Shown piece after piece: positions 4,904 to 5,346 of a stretch of DNA of 5,346 bases. Numbering within the stretch: the stretch's first letter is position 1; every line of letters starts with the position of its first letter. The DNA lies in contig JANXQX010000313.1 of assembly GCA_025353305.1 (NCBI GenBank), positions 1 to 5,346 of the forward strand, given 5' to 3'. Made by a program: the position numbers and the translations under genes. A model generated the notes under the pieces. That model saw nothing but the letters and a program-made list of their open reading frames with translations. It was not told the origin of the DNA and did no database searches. The stretch comes from Holophagaceae bacterium. GTDB lineage: Bacteria > Acidobacteriota > Holophagae > Holophagales > Holophagaceae.

Positions 4904-4959
4904 GGGACATCTCATGGTGGGGTGATTCCGATTTCCTTCACCCGGGGACCGATGTCCCC
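4904..4959 (+). promoter_or_regulatory. Structured HU leader with alternative foldings
   Basis: GGGACATC (4904-4911) is the exact reverse complement of GATGTCCC (4951-4958), and between them GGGTGA (4920-4925) pairs with TCACCC (4938-4943). In competition, GGGGAC (4944-4949) pairs with GTCCCC (4954-4959) as a tight 4-base-loop hairpin ending 6 bases before the Shine-Dalgarno. The two foldings share 4954-4958 and cannot coexist. A regulatory role is inferred from geometry only. Confidence 0.4.
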
Positions 4960-4976
4960 ATTTTCGGAGGTATTAC

Positions 4977-5273
4977 ATGAATAAAGCCGAACTGGTCACC
5001 GCCATTTCGGACAAGGCAGGAATCACCAAGGCCCAGGCTGCTGCAGCCCTGGACCAAATGATCTCCAGCGTGTCCGGCGCCCTGCGCACAGGCGACAAAG
5101 TCACCCTCGTGGGCTTTGGAACCTTCTCGACGGTGAGCCGCGGACCCCGCACGGGCCGCAATCCACGGGACAACAAGCCCATCAAGATCGCCGCGAAGAA
5201 GGTCGCGAAGTTCAAGCCGGGCAAAAAGCTTGCTGACGACGTGAACGGCAAGGGCGGTAAAAAGAAGAAATAG
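4977..5273 (+). CDS. hup: HU family DNA-binding protein
   Basis: A 98-residue HU/IHF-family histone-like protein that bends and compacts DNA as a dimer. The order is canonical: MNKAELVTAISDKAGITKAQ (1-20), ALDQMISSVSGALRTGDKV (24-42), the VGFGTFSTVSRGPRTGRNPR stretch (45-64) containing GFGTF and the DNA-intercalating RNP at 61-63, and IKIAAKKVAKFKPGKKLADDV (69-89). The body is the usual ~90 residues; the extra tail GKGGKKKK (91-98) is lysine-rich and likely adds non-specific DNA contact. The sequence looks more like HU than IHF, but single-gene symbols (hupA, hupB) cannot be assigned. GGAGG (4966-4970) lies 6 bases ahead of the ATG. It appears to be a single-gene transcript, with its own promoter candidate upstream and a strong terminator downstream. 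Confidence 0.95.
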   Translation: MNKAELVTAISDKAGITKAQAAAALDQMISSVSGALRTGDKVTLVGFGTFSTVSRGPRTGRNPRDNKPIKIAAKKVAKFKPGKKLADDVNGKGGKKKK

Positions 5274-5314
5274 TACCCGCAATCGCAGTTATCTCCTGAA
5301 ACTTGGTGATGTTG

Positions 5315-5344
5315 TTCAGCCCACTTCGGTGGGCTGAATTTTTT
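5315..5344 (+). terminator. Intrinsic terminator of the HU gene
   Basis: TTCAGCCCAC (5315-5324) and GTGGGCTGAA (5329-5338) form a perfect 10-bp stem closed by a C(UUCG)G tetraloop, one of the most stable RNA loops. Six T residues follow (5339-5344). It lies 41 bases after the HU stop codon. Confidence 0.93.
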
Positions 5345-5346
5345 AT

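Larger units (their letters stand above)
4583..4976. other. Gene-free divergent region between truA and the HU gene
   Basis: This 394-base gap is visibly richer in A+T than the flanking genes, especially 4695-4860. It carries a hairpin with 6-bp arms (CTGCTT 4692-4697, AAGCAG 4704-4709), a twice-used GTGGAAC (4627-4633, 4651-4657), an 8-base CATGCATG palindrome (4767-4774), and a plus-strand promoter with a structured leader, listed separately. A 10-base match to the downstream terminator arm (TTCAGCCCAC, 4733-4742) also lies here. No protein-coding gene is supported on either strand, and no clear truA promoter is seen. Confidence 0.6.

Overview
This is a compact, high-G+C bacterial chromosomal window made of housekeeping genes. 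I see no tRNA or rRNA gene, insertion sequence, phage gene or CRISPR array. The proteins (YbaB-RecR, ThiL, TruA, YqeY, ProS, HU) occur across many phyla and do not fix the taxon. The overall feel, including two kinds of intergenic repeat (GCGAAG-rich and GGGCTNT heptads), suggests a Gram-negative soil or sediment bacterium, possibly Acidobacteriota of the Holophaga/Geothrix type. That placement is an impression, not a demonstration.

Layout. Left, minus strand: a ferredoxin gene (866-1120), yqeY (300-749) and the 5' end of proS (1-171, cut by the window edge) read leftward. The ferredoxin-yqeY gap holds two adjacent perfect hairpins and a heptad repeat. The yqeY-proS gap is mostly one long imperfect inverted repeat built from GCGAAG units. 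Centre, plus strand: thiL (1201-2166) diverges from the ferredoxin gene. It is followed by a DUF2062 membrane-protein gene with a 4-base stop/start overlap, then ybaB, whose start lies 80 bases inside the DUF2062 gene, then recR after a 114-base repeat-filled gap. Right: truA (3782-4582, minus) converges on recR. A 394-base gene-free stretch then carries a strong candidate promoter and a structured leader for an HU-family gene (4977-5273, plus). That gene ends in a textbook UUCG-loop intrinsic terminator.

Functions. The left cluster joins a low-potential electron carrier with two genes of tRNA-charging character. The central cluster joins the last step of thiamine diphosphate synthesis, an uncharacterised membrane protein and the conserved YbaB-RecR recombinational-repair pair. 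The right part holds a tRNA pseudouridine synthase and a nucleoid protein.

No new protein system is evident. The most interesting material is non-coding: a heptanucleotide repeat family at three gene borders that supplies the stop codons of two genes, the GCGAAG inverted element, and two mutually exclusive foldings in the HU leader.
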